From CALKZN01 sp050633785 (GTDB taxonomy: Bacteria; Pseudomonadota; Gammaproteobacteria; Arenicellales; Arenicellaceae), in contig JBOEHE010000035.1 of assembly GCA_050633785.1 (NCBI GenBank), forward strand, positions 62,001 to 126,000: 64,000 nucleotides of DNA, read 5' to 3'. Below the pieces are notes generated by a model, which was not told where the DNA came from, searched no databases, and worked only from the letters and a program-made list of their open reading frames with translations. Positions within the stretch are counted from its first letter, which is position 1, and each line of letters begins with the position of its first letter. The position numbers and the translations under genes are program-made. Below, in pieces: positions 1 to 9,535 of the stretch.

Positions 1-1
1 G

Positions 2-547
2 CGAATTTCTACCATAGCAGCGACTGACCTGGCTGATGCACCGCTGGAAATGAGGTCAGAGGCGGAGCGTTACAAACGTTGGTTTGGTTCTTATAGTGCT
101 GGTCGTTATAACCGAGTCAGTAGTAATTTCAATAGAATCTTATCGGCAACTAGAAACCAGGTTATCAACTTTGATTGTGCCTGTCTTGATGTGCCTGCTA
201 ATTTGCAGGATAGGGTTATTGCCTATGTGTTTACTAATGATGCCTACAGAATAAATATTTGCCCGGTGTTCTGGTTGTTACCAAATGCAGGAACAGACTC
301 CAGGTCGGGTACTATAGTGCATGAAATCAGCCACTTCAGCATAGTTGCGGCAACCAATAATAACCCCGCCTACCCTGAAATTTATGGAACTAGCGCTGCT
401 TTGAACCTGGCTTTTTCGAATCCGGTGCATGCTATTAATAATGCTGAAAACCACGAATATTTTGCTGAGAATACACCGAAATTCAGCATGCCTAAGAAGA
501 AGGTATTTTCACCTGCCCCTGCTCTGCTGTTACTGCTGAATGACTAG
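2..547 (+). CDS. M35-family (aspzincin) metallopeptidase, 5' partial
   Basis: The frame is open to the left edge, so the N-terminus lies outside the window; the first internal ATG is at 50. The visible part has the zinc-binding HEISH motif (320-334), then a YGTSAALNLA segment and NAENHEYF. This order (HExxH, YG..A..LA, NA.NYEYF) is typical of deuterolysin / peptidyl-Lys metalloendopeptidase proteins, which hydrolyse proteins outside the cell using one zinc ion. The protein ends shortly after the catalytic domain with a hydrophobic, Leu-rich tail. It converges on uvrD with a 46-bp gap. Family assignment is from motifs; substrate unknown. Confidence 0.8.
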   Translation, partial: RISTIAATDLADAPLEMRSEAERYKRWFGSYSAGRYNRVSSNFNRILSATRNQVINFDCACLDVPANLQDRVIAYVFTNDAYRINICPVFWLLPNAGTDSRSGTIVHEISHFSIVAATNNNPAYPEIYGTSAALNLAFSNPVHAINNAENHEYFAENTPKFSMPKKKVFSPAPALLLLLND

Positions 548-593
548 GGTCAACAGCGATTCAGAAGAGCAGGCTTAATGTATCGATGGGGGG

Positions 594-2777
594 TTAGATC
601 TGTGTCAAGTTTGCGTATGCCAGCACCAGCCATTTGCTGCCTACCTCGGCAAAGTTGACTTGCACACGTGCATATTCTCCCTGACCTTCCAGGTTGATGA
701 CTGTGCCATCACCGAATTTTGGGTGTGATACCGGGCTGCCGATACTGACACCGCTTTCGTGTTTGGCCTGTGTGTCGATCATAGCCTGGGTTTGATAAGA
801 GCCGTATTGATGCCCTCCCCCATAAGTGTTGCTGGGTTCAGGGCGAATGACCTGAATCAACTCATCAGGAATTTCACTTAAAAAGCGTGAGGGCGAAGTG
901 TAATTTTCTTTGCCGTATAAGCGTCGAACTTCAGCATAGGTCAGATACAGCTCCTGCATGGCTCTGGTCATGCCAACGTAACACAGTCTGCGTTCTTCCT
1001 GTAAACCATTGCCACCCTCTTCTAAGGTGCGTTGATGGGGAAACAGGCCATCTTCCAAGCCGGTTAAAAACACCAGAGGGAATTCCAGTCCCTTGGCTGT
1101 GTGCAAACTCATTAATTGTACGCAGTCTTCCCACTCTTCGGCTTGACCTTCGCCTGCTTCAAGTGATGCATGGGCTAAAAATGATGCCAGAGGTGGCAGG
1201 TCTTCACTCTCATCATGTTGGTAGTTGCGTGCGGCGCTGATTAGTTCCTGCAGGTTTTCTACTCTGGCCGCGGCCTTCTCGCCCTTTTCTTTTTCAAAGT
1301 GGGCAATCAGACCACTCAGGTCGAGCATGATGTCTATTTGGTCATGCAGTGTCTGTTCAAATATTTGTTCTTCCAGGCCATTCATGATCTCAATAAAACC
1401 AAGCAACGCTGTCTTTGCTCGGCTGGTCAGTTGGCCTTGTGTGACTAGTTGGCAGGCGGCTTCCCACAGGCTGATATTTTGCGTGCGAGCATATTCTCTG
1501 ACCTGATCGATGGTTTTATTACCAATGCCTCGCGTGGGCATATTAACAATACGCTCAAATGACGGGTCATCTGCACGGTTTATAGCGAGCCTCAGGTAGG
1601 CAAGAGCGTGTTTGATCTCAGCGCGTTCGAAAAAGCGTAAACCACCATAAACCCGATAAGGCACACCAGCATTCAGCAGGGCTTCTTCAAAGACACGGGA
1701 TTGAGCATTGGAACGATATAGAATCGCGGTTTCGCTTCGTGCACCACCCTCATCTGACCACTTTTTGATTCTATTGACCGCAAAGCGCGCTTCATCGATT
1801 TCATTAAAAGCCGTATATAACTTTACCGGCTCACCATCACCGCTGTCAGTCCACAGTTTCTTGCCCAGACGTTCATCGTTGTGTTCAATAACCGCGTTGG
1901 CGGCATTGAGAATATTGCTGGTAGATCGATAGTTCTGTTCCAGGCGGATGGTTTTGGTGTTGGCGTAGTCTTTTTCAAACTGCAGAATGTTTTCTACTTT
2001 TGCACCGCGCCAGCCATAAATCGATTGATCATCGTCGCCAACAACAAATAAGTTATTCTGCGGGGCTGCAAATAGTTTTAACCATGCGTATTGGATTTCA
2101 TTGGTGTCTTGAAATTCGTCAACTAACACATGTTGAAAGCGTTGCTGATAACGTTCACGTAAACCCTGATTGTTGGCGATAACTTCGTAGGCTCGCAATA
2201 ATAATTCGGCAAAGTCGACCAGGCCAAGCCTCTGGCACAGGGTTTCATAGTTCTGATAGATAGCCAGCATGGTTTGTTGCTGCTGGTCGCGACTTTGTTG
2301 TATGTGAGAGGCCCTGCGCCCTTCTTCTTTATGATGATTGATAAACCATTGAGCTTGCTTAGGCGGCCAATAGGCTTCGTCTAGAGCCATTTCATTCAAG
2401 ACTCGTTTTATCAGACGTTGCTGATCATCACTGTCTAGAATTTGAAAGCCCTGTGGCAGGTTGGCTTCTTCGTAATGTTGTCGCAACAAGCGATGTGCCA
2501 GACTGTGAAATGTTCCCATCCACATGCCACCCACTGGAAAACCCAGCTGCTTTTCAATGCGTTCTCGCATTTCACGGGCAGCTTTGTTGGTAAAGGTAAC
2601 GGCTAAAATTGATAAAGGCGAGACCTGATAGGCTTCTACAAGGTAAGTAATGCGTGAAATTAAAACCCGGGTTTTGCCACTGCCAGCCCCAGCCAAAACC
2701 AGCGTTGGGCAAGGGTCTATTGCAACTGCTTCACGTTGAGCTTCGTTCAAGTCATCGAAAATATGTGAAATATCCAT
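594..2777 (-). CDS. uvrD: DNA helicase II (UvrD), 727 aa
   Basis: Superfamily 1A 3'-5' helicase acting in nucleotide excision repair and mismatch repair. Walker A AGAGSGKT lies at residues 29-36, Walker B VDEFQDTN near 220, and the VVGDDDQSIYGWRG motif near 250. LHTAKGLEFP and YVGMTRA are in the second RecA domain. The last ~45 residues form the small beta domain (GDGTVINLEG) seen at the C-terminus of UvrD/PcrA. Length is close to the usual 720 aa, and the N-terminal start matches UvrD rather than Rep. It lies 45 bp downstream of glmS on the same strand and could be read from the glmUS promoter. Confidence 0.95.
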   Translation of the reverse strand: MDISHIFDDLNEAQREAVAIDPCPTLVLAGAGSGKTRVLISRITYLVEAYQVSPLSILAVTFTNKAAREMRERIEKQLGFPVGGMWMGTFHSLAHRLLRQHYEEANLPQGFQILDSDDQQRLIKRVLNEMALDEAYWPPKQAQWFINHHKEEGRRASHIQQSRDQQQQTMLAIYQNYETLCQRLGLVDFAELLLRAYEVIANNQGLRERYQQRFQHVLVDEFQDTNEIQYAWLKLFAAPQNNLFVVGDDDQSIYGWRGAKVENILQFEKDYANTKTIRLEQNYRSTSNILNAANAVIEHNDERLGKKLWTDSGDGEPVKLYTAFNEIDEARFAVNRIKKWSDEGGARSETAILYRSNAQSRVFEEALLNAGVPYRVYGGLRFFERAEIKHALAYLRLAINRADDPSFERIVNMPTRGIGNKTIDQVREYARTQNISLWEAACQLVTQGQLTSRAKTALLGFIEIMNGLEEQIFEQTLHDQIDIMLDLSGLIAHFEKEKGEKAAARVENLQELISAARNYQHDESEDLPPLASFLAHASLEAGEGQAEEWEDCVQLMSLHTAKGLEFPLVFLTGLEDGLFPHQRTLEEGGNGLQEERRLCYVGMTRAMQELYLTYAEVRRLYGKENYTSPSRFLSEIPDELIQVIRPEPSNTYGGGHQYGSYQTQAMIDTQAKHESGVSIGSPVSHPKFGDGTVINLEGQGEYARVQVNFAEVGSKWLVLAYANLTQI

Positions 2778-2822
2778 GGTTTAGCAGCCGTCTTTATTCA
2801 TGTGCAATTAGTATTAACAGGT

Positions 2823-4658
2823 TTATTCTACCGTTACCGATTTAGCCAGGTTACGGGGTTTGTCAACGTCAGTCCCTTTGATGAGTGCCACATGAAAAGC
2901 AAGTAGCTGCAAAGGAATGGTAAATATAATTGGAGCGATGAAATTATTGACCGGAGCCACATTAATCACTACCAGGTCGTCGTCATCGAAATTGGTTTTC
3001 AGACCTAAAGCTGGATCAGCGAAAACAATCATTTTCCCGCCACGAGCGCGAACTTCTTCTATATTGGATTTGAGTTTTTCCAGTAGTCGGTTATTCGGAG
3101 CAACGACGACGACAGGCATATTCTTATCAACCAGGGCCAGGGGGCCGTGTTTTAATTCGCCTGCGGCATATGCTTCGGCATGAATGTAGGAAATCTCTTT
3201 GAGCTTTAATGCTCCTTCCATTGCAATTGGATAGTGTGTGCCCCGACCTAAAAACAAAGCATGTTCTTTATCCGCAAACAGAGGGGCAATTTTCTGGACT
3301 TCGCTTTCTAGTTGCAGGGCTTGCTCGATTTTAGACGGAAGTGTTCTGAGCTCATTAACCAGAAGCGTTTGCTGATCATCATCGAATTTGCGTCGTCGCA
3401 AAGCGATTCCCAGCATTAGTAATGCCGTAAGCTGTGTCGTAAATGCTTTGGTGGAGGCGACGCCGATTTCGGGACCGGCATGTGTCATGATGGCCAGGTC
3501 ACTCTGACGCACCAAAGAGCTTTCTGGTACATTGCAAATGCACAGAGTGTGAGCGAAGCCGAGATCTTTGGCAATCGACAGTGCAGCCAGAGTGTCGGCA
3601 GTTTCACCGGATTGTGAGATGGTGATGAATAAAGTGTTTGGGTTGACTACCGGTGTGCGATAGCGAAATTCACTGGCGACTTCTGCGTCGGTTTTGTAGC
3701 CAAACTGTTCAAACCAATAGCGTGCTATGCAAGCGGCGTTAAAGCTTGTGCCGCAGGCAACAAACTTTATCTCTTCTACTGCATCGAGAATAGGCCGGGT
3801 ATCGGGACCAAAAGCAAGCTCAAGTACACTGTCATTGCCAATTCTGCCTTCCAGTGTTTCGGTGACTGAACGAGTTTGCTCATGGATTTCTTTTTCCATG
3901 TAATAGCGATATTCACCCAGCTCGACAGCTCCGGCATTCAGGCTGCTGATAAGTTTTTTTCGGTCTACCTGAACACCATTTTCATCATAAATAGTCACTG
4001 AGTTGGTGCTGATTGCTGCGGTGTCGCCATCTTCTAGCACGCAGTATTCCTGCACAACAGAGACGATTGCGGACATGTCTGAAGCGATGAAAGTCTCATT
4101 GGTGCCAAAGCCGATAACCAGTGGTGAGCCGCGTCGGGCAACCACCAGGGTGTCAGGTTCTGTTGTACTGATAACGCCAAGCGCAAATGCTCCCTCAAGT
4201 TCTTCGGTTGTCTTTTGCACTGCTTCAACAAATGATTGGGAACTGCCAAGATGGGATTCAATCTGATGGACTATCACTTCAGTGTCTGTTTCTGACGAAA
4301 AAGTGTAACCAGCTTGCTTTTGCTGAGTTCTTAAAATATCGTGATTTTCTATAATGCCATTGTGCACCACAGAGACTTTGTTCTTTGAGATATGTGGATG
4401 AGCATTGTGTATGGCTGGCTTGCCATGAGTGGCCCAGCGGGTATGGGCTATGCCAATATGGCCTTTGACCCCATTGTTTTCAACCAACTCAGATAGGCTG
4501 GTGACACGGTCAATACTGCGTTCACGACAGAGTTGCCCTTCGTTATTTAATACGACCAGGCCGGCTGAATCATAGCCACGGTATTCCAGGCGTTGCAAGC
4601 CATCCAGCAAAACGGGAGTTATATCTCTATTGGCGATAGCGCCTACGATTCCACACAT
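2823..4658 (-). CDS. glmS: Glutamine-fructose-6-phosphate aminotransferase (isomerizing), 611 aa
   Basis: Makes glucosamine-6-phosphate from fructose-6-phosphate and glutamine, the first step of UDP-GlcNAc synthesis for peptidoglycan and LPS. The protein starts MCGIVGA, so Cys2 becomes the catalytic N-terminal nucleophile of the glutaminase domain. Two SIS sugar-binding domains follow (CGTSFNAA and SQSGETADT; GRGTHYPIAMEGALKLKE), and it ends in the conserved KSVTVE. Length is normal. It begins 6 bp after glmU stops on the same strand, the standard glmU-glmS operon. I looked for no glmS ribozyme because the 6-bp gap leaves no room for one. Confidence 0.97.
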   Translation of the reverse strand: MCGIVGAIANRDITPVLLDGLQRLEYRGYDSAGLVVLNNEGQLCRERSIDRVTSLSELVENNGVKGHIGIAHTRWATHGKPAIHNAHPHISKNKVSVVHNGIIENHDILRTQQKQAGYTFSSETDTEVIVHQIESHLGSSQSFVEAVQKTTEELEGAFALGVISTTEPDTLVVARRGSPLVIGFGTNETFIASDMSAIVSVVQEYCVLEDGDTAAISTNSVTIYDENGVQVDRKKLISSLNAGAVELGEYRYYMEKEIHEQTRSVTETLEGRIGNDSVLELAFGPDTRPILDAVEEIKFVACGTSFNAACIARYWFEQFGYKTDAEVASEFRYRTPVVNPNTLFITISQSGETADTLAALSIAKDLGFAHTLCICNVPESSLVRQSDLAIMTHAGPEIGVASTKAFTTQLTALLMLGIALRRRKFDDDQQTLLVNELRTLPSKIEQALQLESEVQKIAPLFADKEHALFLGRGTHYPIAMEGALKLKEISYIHAEAYAAGELKHGPLALVDKNMPVVVVAPNNRLLEKLKSNIEEVRARGGKMIVFADPALGLKTNFDDDDLVVINVAPVNNFIAPIIFTIPLQLLAFHVALIKGTDVDKPRNLAKSVTVE

Positions 4659-4664
4659 ATTGAT

Positions 4665-6038
4665 TTAATTTTTATCAGTTTTCTTGACGGGGCGTTGCCA
4701 GCCAGGAATGTTACGTTGTTTATTGCGAGCAACGGCAAGGTTGCCGTCAGGTACTTTATTGGTGATTGTCGAGCCAGCAGCAATGGTGGCATTGTCTTCG
4801 ACAGTGACTGGGGCTACTAACTGTGCATTGGAACCGATAAAGGCATGGTCGCCAATAATCGTTTGATGTTTGTTTGCACCATCATAATTGCAGGTGATGA
4901 CGCCAGCTCCGATATTGGTTTCTCGGCCGACGGTGCTATCACCAACGTAGCTCAAGTGGTTGACCTTGCTGCCTTCAGCCAGAGCGCTGTTTTTTAATTC
5001 AACAAAATTGCCGATGCGCACAGTATCTTCCAGTTTGGTGCCAGGGCGAATGCGTGCAAATGGCCCGACGTTTACAGCCGCGCCGATAATACAGTCTTCA
5101 AGCACTGTCTGGGGATGTATGACTGTATTGTCACCAATATGGCTATCACTGATAATGCAATTAGCATGAATGGTCACGTTGTTGCCAAGTGACACTTTGC
5201 CATTGAAAATAACATTGATATCTACGCTGCAATCATAACCAAATTCGATACTGCCTCGCAGGTCGAACCGGTTGGGGTCGATTATGCTCAAGCCCCGCTG
5301 TGTGCAGTCATGCGCCAGCTGTTGTTGCAAGATGCGTTCGGTACGAGCCAGCTCGGTTTTGCTGTTAATGCCGTCAATCTCATTTAAATTCTGGGGCTGG
5401 CTGGCATAAATGATATCGCCATCCTGATAAGCCAGTGCAACGATATCCGTCAGGTAATATTCCTGCTGAGCGTTATCAGCGGTGATCCGTGACAGCCAAG
5501 TTTTGAGTCTGCCCGCATTGGCAGCAAGAATGCCGGTATTGATTTCAGTGATGTTTAATTGTTCAGCACTGGCGTCCTTCTGTTCAACAATACCATCAAT
5601 GCGTTGATTAGGGTCCCGGGTAATACGGCCATAGCCACTAGGGTTGCTTAATATGGCTGTCAGAACGGCCAGGTTGTGGCTTTTAAGGCTGTCCACTAAA
5701 GGCGTCAGGGTACTGGCTTTTATCAAGGGTACATCGCCGTATAAAATAATGACATTGTCGCTGTCCGGGATGTTTGGCAATGCACTTTTTACTGCGTCAC
5801 CAGTGCCGAGTTGTTGTTCCTGTTCGCACCATTGTACGTCAGCTGCAGGAAACGCTTCTTTGACCTGATCAGACCCATGACCAACGACAATATTGATGGT
5901 TTCTGCCTGCAATTGCAGGGCGGTCTCTATGGAGTAAGCGAGCAATGGCTTGCCAGCTAATGTATGCAACACTTTAGGTAGCTGGGAGTACATTCTGGAT
6001 CCTTTACCAGCGGCAAGAATGATGACGTGTGTTTTCAT
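4665..6038 (-). CDS. glmU: Bifunctional GlcN-1-P acetyltransferase / UDP-GlcNAc pyrophosphorylase, 457 aa
   Basis: Catalyses the last two steps of UDP-GlcNAc synthesis. The N-terminal uridyltransferase domain has the nucleotide loop LAAGKGSRMYS (residues 8-18) followed by LPKVLH. The C-terminal half is a left-handed beta helix of hexapeptide repeats (for example IGDNTVIHP, IGAGVITCNYDG, IGSNAQLVAPV) carrying the acetyltransferase. Length is near the 456 aa of the E. coli enzyme. It is the first gene of the glmU-glmS(-uvrD) run; its promoter must lie in the 178-bp gap shared with the divergent CPBP protease gene. Confidence 0.97.
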   Translation of the reverse strand: MKTHVIILAAGKGSRMYSQLPKVLHTLAGKPLLAYSIETALQLQAETINIVVGHGSDQVKEAFPAADVQWCEQEQQLGTGDAVKSALPNIPDSDNVIILYGDVPLIKASTLTPLVDSLKSHNLAVLTAILSNPSGYGRITRDPNQRIDGIVEQKDASAEQLNITEINTGILAANAGRLKTWLSRITADNAQQEYYLTDIVALAYQDGDIIYASQPQNLNEIDGINSKTELARTERILQQQLAHDCTQRGLSIIDPNRFDLRGSIEFGYDCSVDINVIFNGKVSLGNNVTIHANCIISDSHIGDNTVIHPQTVLEDCIIGAAVNVGPFARIRPGTKLEDTVRIGNFVELKNSALAEGSKVNHLSYVGDSTVGRETNIGAGVITCNYDGANKHQTIIGDHAFIGSNAQLVAPVTVEDNATIAAGSTITNKVPDGNLAVARNKQRNIPGWQRPVKKTDKN

Positions 6039-6216
6039 GCAAAGTCCATGAGGTTGGGATAGCGAGATTATACAGTATGGCGCTTTAACAGCATAGATTA
6101 TGGTGCTAACAGAGTGTTATCTTTTTTGGGACCTGCTGGCGCTAAAAAAGTCGAGGCAAAGACATTCGTCGGTGCTATTCTCGCATGCCAACAAAAACCG
6201 GGAGTTTTGAGTTTTC

Positions 6217-7080
6217 ATGATCATGCAAAATGAGCTGTCTGTTGCCTTGCTGGTTGCAGGCATAATGTCTGTCTGGTTCAAGTCCGCTGTGTATTGGAAA
6301 TTATTGCTGATCGTTTTTTTGGCTCATGCTTTTTATCGAGCAGATATCGAGCCTGTTGCGTTTGTCGCGATTGGTCTATTAAGTATTTTGGTCTATCTGT
6401 CTTGTACAGTTGATCCAATGACCAAGCGCCATCACCTCTGGAATCTATTATTAATTCTGCTGGCGTTTTTTCTGGGTTTACATCTTGTTCCCGGGTTTAA
6501 CAATTGGCCATATGTTGAGAACTATGCTCTTGGTGAAAATCTGGCTGAATTCTCTATCTGGTTTAATTATGACAAAGCTTTGTTTGGTTTGATCGTTTTG
6601 GGTGGTATTTTCCAGCCATATTTAATTCGAAGCAGGCAAGAATGGTTAGACTTTACTGCACAGGCTTGTCGGCCTATTGTTCTGGGAGTAGTGCTGGTGT
6701 ATCTGCTGGCGCTGGCCATGGCTTATGTACGGATTGATCTATCGCTGGATGTGGTTTTCTTTGCGTGGGCAGTAAAAAATCTGTTTTTCACTGTTATAGC
6801 AGAAGAAATAGTTTTTCGAGGAATACTGCAGCGACAACTGGCAAAACTATTGTCAGGATTTGCTCGAGCAGATGGGTATGCTATTGCTGCAGGTGCGGTC
6901 TTGTTTGGTTTGGCGCATTTTTCAGGAGGTTGGGAATATGTTGTATTATCCACAGCTGCAGGCATGGTTTATGGTTATACTTACGCGGTAACCAAAAGAA
7001 TAGAAGGGCCAATCATAGCGCACTTTCTCCTGAACGTTGGGCACTTCCTATTCTTCAGCTATCCTTACTCGACAGTGTGA
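6217..7080 (+). CDS. CPBP-family intramembrane metalloprotease, 287 aa
   Basis: Multi-pass membrane protein with about eight hydrophobic segments. The three CPBP (CAAX protease / bacteriocin-processing) motifs are present and in order near the C-terminus: EEIVFRG (EExxxR), FGLAHFSGG (FxxxH) and HFLLNVGHF (HxxxN). These residues form the active site of Rce1-like proteases. The long hydrophobic N-terminal half (five or six helices) is less typical. The start is MIMQNEL, with a second ATG 6 bp in. Transcribed away from glmU; no partner gene is visible, so the substrate is unknown. Confidence 0.85.
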   Translation: MIMQNELSVALLVAGIMSVWFKSAVYWKLLLIVFLAHAFYRADIEPVAFVAIGLLSILVYLSCTVDPMTKRHHLWNLLLILLAFFLGLHLVPGFNNWPYVENYALGENLAEFSIWFNYDKALFGLIVLGGIFQPYLIRSRQEWLDFTAQACRPIVLGVVLVYLLALAMAYVRIDLSLDVVFFAWAVKNLFFTVIAEEIVFRGILQRQLAKLLSGFARADGYAIAAGAVLFGLAHFSGGWEYVVLSTAAGMVYGYTYAVTKRIEGPIIAHFLLNVGHFLFFSYPYSTV

Positions 7081-7126
7081 ATCAGGATAGAGAATATCAG
7101 AATGCTCTTTCAAGCCTTCAGCAACG

Positions 7127-7393
7127 TCAGTGCAACACTGGCTTCGCCTTAGCTATGGTTTTAACATGGTTTAAAATCGTTCTTGCTGTCACAAGATAGG
7201 TGTCAGCAAGGTTCTCTGACATACCAAACTCATCTAACAGCATTTGCTTTAACTCTTTATTTAACGTCTTTGATTGATCATGACTGAGCTTTGCTCCTGC
7301 CATTAAAGCATCAATCAAATGCTCCAAAATACGATACTCAATGTCGTCATTATCGACATCGTTTTTACTACACCCCAAAAACACAATAACCAC
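7127..7393 (-). CDS. Small hypothetical protein, 88 aa
   Basis: I do not recognise the family. The predicted protein is helical and acidic, with DDIEYRILEHLIDALMAG and later ELKQMLLDEFGMSENLADTY. The predicted start is GTG at 7393; another GTG at 7384 is equally possible and sits better behind an AGGTGG sequence. It converges on the CPBP gene (46-bp gap). The upstream side is a 199-bp AT-rich gap before pdxA. The hydrophobic VIVFLGC start resembles a lipobox but is too close to the N-terminus to act as one. Called real on composition and the helical pattern only. Confidence 0.45.
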   Translation of the reverse strand: MVIVFLGCSKNDVDNDDIEYRILEHLIDALMAGAKLSHDQSKTLNKELKQMLLDEFGMSENLADTYLVTARTILNHVKTIAKAKPVLH

Positions 7394-7592
7394 CTACTAA
7401 TTTAGTTATCTTTTTAGTATAGACCATTTAGACCACATCCACTGTAAAAAACTGTTAATACGGGCATTAATTTAGCATTTAGCTGTGTTTTTCACTGACC
7501 GTTTAAATGTTTATGATATTCGACATTTTCATGTTGTTTATCAGTTAAAATGAATAGCTTGTCTTAAATCAAACCTAACTGGCCCCCTGTAA

Positions 7593-8567
7593 ATGCAAAA
7601 AATAGTCTATACCTCCGGTGATCCTGCTGGGATTGGCCTGGATATTATCGTTAAAGCTGCTCAAACAACGGCTCTGGATGACCTGGTGATTCTGGCGGAC
7701 CGACAGAGCTTGCAGTACAGAGCGCAATTGATGGGGTGTCCTTTGGTGCTGCATGAGGCAGATGCCAGTCATACTTTGGCCAAGGGCGAATTAAGAGTTG
7801 AGCACATTGCAGCTACTGGTGATGTCTGTGCCGGTCAACCAAATGCGGCACATGCGCCCTATGTATTAGCTATGTTGGATCGAGCGATTGATGGGTGTCA
7901 GCGTGCTGAGTTCAGTGCTATGGTGACAGGGCCTTTGAATAAAGCTGTGATTAATGACGCAGGAATTCCTTTTTCCGGACACACCGAATATCTGGCGCAG
8001 AAAACCGGTGCCCCGTTGCCTGTAATGATGTTGGCAACAGAAGGTTTGAGAGTTGCTTTAATGACAACGCACTTGCCGCTTAAAGATGTCTCACAAGCGA
8101 TCACTGCGGAGTTGGTGCGGCAGATTTGTCGCATCGTATGGCACGATCTGCAACAGAAATTTGGCGTTACTGAACCCCGTATCTTACTGTGTGGCCTCAA
8201 CCCACATGCGGGTGAAAACGGCTATTTAGGCACAGAAGAAATAGACGTTATTGAGCCTGCTTTGGCTCAGTTGGCAGCTGATGGCATGTCTATTAAAGGT
8301 CCATTACCTGCTGATACTTTGTTTCAACCGCATTACCTTGACGATGCAGATGCAGTTATTGCTATGTATCATGATCAGGGGTTGCCAGTGTTGAAATTTA
8401 AAGGCTTTGGACAAGCAGCCAATATTACTCTTGGCTTACCCATTGTCCGTACGTCGGTTGATCACGGCACAGCCTATGATTTAGCCGGGTCTGGTCAGGC
8501 TGATATAGGGAGTTTGTTGACTGCATTGACCGTAGCAAGACAACTGAGTGAACACAGTGATGGTTGA
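7593..8567 (+). CDS. pdxA: 4-hydroxythreonine-4-phosphate dehydrogenase, 324 aa
   Basis: NAD(P)-dependent oxidation step of the DXP-dependent pyridoxal-5'-phosphate pathway. Diagnostic segments are YTSGDPAGIGLDI at the N-terminus, VTGPLNKAVIN followed by FSGHTEYLA (metal-binding His), and the C-terminal MYHDQGLPVLKFKGFG and TSVDHGTAYDLAG. Length fits the family (about 330 aa). The 3' end overlaps rsmA by 8 bp (if rsmA starts at 8560), so the two are translationally coupled, as in many gammaproteobacteria. The usual upstream partners lptD and surA are not present here. Confidence 0.95.
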   Translation: MQKIVYTSGDPAGIGLDIIVKAAQTTALDDLVILADRQSLQYRAQLMGCPLVLHEADASHTLAKGELRVEHIAATGDVCAGQPNAAHAPYVLAMLDRAIDGCQRAEFSAMVTGPLNKAVINDAGIPFSGHTEYLAQKTGAPLPVMMLATEGLRVALMTTHLPLKDVSQAITAELVRQICRIVWHDLQQKFGVTEPRILLCGLNPHAGENGYLGTEEIDVIEPALAQLAADGMSIKGPLPADTLFQPHYLDDADAVIAMYHDQGLPVLKFKGFGQAANITLGLPIVRTSVDHGTAYDLAGSGQADIGSLLTALTVARQLSEHSDG

Positions 8568-9348
8568 GTTTAATCCAGCAAAGAAAGCCTTAGGGCAGAA
8601 TTTTCTGCATGACCAGAATATTATTCAGAAAATACTGAACGCTTTTGCGGCCCGGGCGGATGATACCGTTGTTGAGATTGGCCCCGGCCGGGGGGCTTTG
8701 ACTGAGGGTTTGTTGTTGAGTCAGGCCAGATTGCATTTGATTGAATTTGACTATTCTCTGGCTGATTATTGGCAGAGCCGCACCGAACAACATGCGACCT
8801 TGACAGTGCACCGAGGCAATGCTCTTAAATTTGATTATTCTGGGTTAAGTGATGGGCAGAAACTCCGCGTTATTGGTAATTTACCGTACAATATTTCCAG
8901 CCAGATTTTGATTCGTTTGCTTAATAATATTGATTGCATCAGTGATATTGTTGCAATGCTTCAACTGGAAATGGTCGAACGCATTGTTGCGGGCCCCGAT
9001 AATAAGCAATACGGGCGCTTGAGTGTTATCTTGCAGCAGAGTTTCAAGGCTGAAAAACTGTTTAAGGTCCCTTCAGGAGCCTTCCATCCAGCGCCTAAAG
9101 TTGAATCTGCAATCGTGCGCCTAATGCCGCATAATGATCCAGAGCTTCAGGTGAACGATCAGAAATACTTTTCGTTGGTTGTGCAAAGCGCTTTTGCCCA
9201 AAGGCGAAAAACATTGCGTAATACTCTGAAACGTATTGCCTCTGCACAACAACTTGAATCTTTAGGCATTGATCCAGGTGCTCGCGCAGAAAACTTACGT
9301 GTTGTAGACTTTGTTCGTCTGGCCAATGCCAGAGAGCTGGTCGGTTGA
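8560..9348 (+). CDS. rsmA: 16S rRNA (adenine1518-N6/adenine1519-N6) dimethyltransferase, 262 aa
   Basis: KsgA dimethylates two adjacent adenines in helix 45 of 16S rRNA, a late step in small-subunit assembly. Visible motifs are KKALGQNFLHD at the N-terminus, the SAM-binding loop EIGPGRGALTEGLL, and catalytic NLPYNISSQI. I chose ATG 8560 because the family begins about ten residues before GQNFL; an in-frame GTG at 8548 is the longer alternative. The last 85 bp (9264-9348) are repeated at 10834-10918 beyond a two-gene insert. apaG, which often follows rsmA, is absent. Confidence 0.95.
   Translation: MVEFNPAKKALGQNFLHDQNIIQKILNAFAARADDTVVEIGPGRGALTEGLLLSQARLHLIEFDYSLADYWQSRTEQHATLTVHRGNALKFDYSGLSDGQKLRVIGNLPYNISSQILIRLLNNIDCISDIVAMLQLEMVERIVAGPDNKQYGRLSVILQQSFKAEKLFKVPSGAFHPAPKVESAIVRLMPHNDPELQVNDQKYFSLVVQSAFAQRRKTLRNTLKRIASAQQLESLGIDPGARAENLRVVDFVRLANARELVG
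9264..9348 (+). repeat. Direct repeat, left copy (functional 3' end of rsmA)
   Basis: This 85-bp segment is the intact rsmA 3' terminus including its stop. The same sequence recurs at 10834-10918 with four substitutions and no indels (offset exactly 1570 bp). Weaker similarity continues upstream to 9244. Between the copies lie the ankyrin lipoprotein and ATP-grasp genes. Confidence 0.95.
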
Positions 9349-9535
9349 CCTTTATTAGGTGTGTTGCTAATTATTATTGCAACATTTTATGTTACTGTAA
9401 CTGTAGGTAATAGTAATCTTTGCAAAGGCTAAAAATAGACTTATAAGAAATTGTTGTTCAGGTTGAATAGGAAGAGTTCAATTAGTTTGGTTTGCTGGCA
9501 GGCTTTAAATTTGCCTATTTAAAAAGGAAATATGA
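9349..9535. other. Left flank of the insert behind rsmA; possible terminator hairpin
   Basis: AT-rich 187-bp gap. A weak hairpin, TGTTGC (9362-9367) with GCAACA (9379-9384), follows the rsmA stop but has only a short T-rich tail. The stretch before 9536 should hold the promoter of the two insert genes; no convincing -35/-10 pair was found. AAAAAGGAAATATGA supplies a good ribosome-binding site for the ankyrin gene. Confidence 0.4.

Noticed and set aside
8548..8559. Longer rsmA start at GTG 8548
   Set aside because: Would add four residues that overlap pdxA further; ATG 8560 fits the family N-terminus, though the GTG cannot be excluded.
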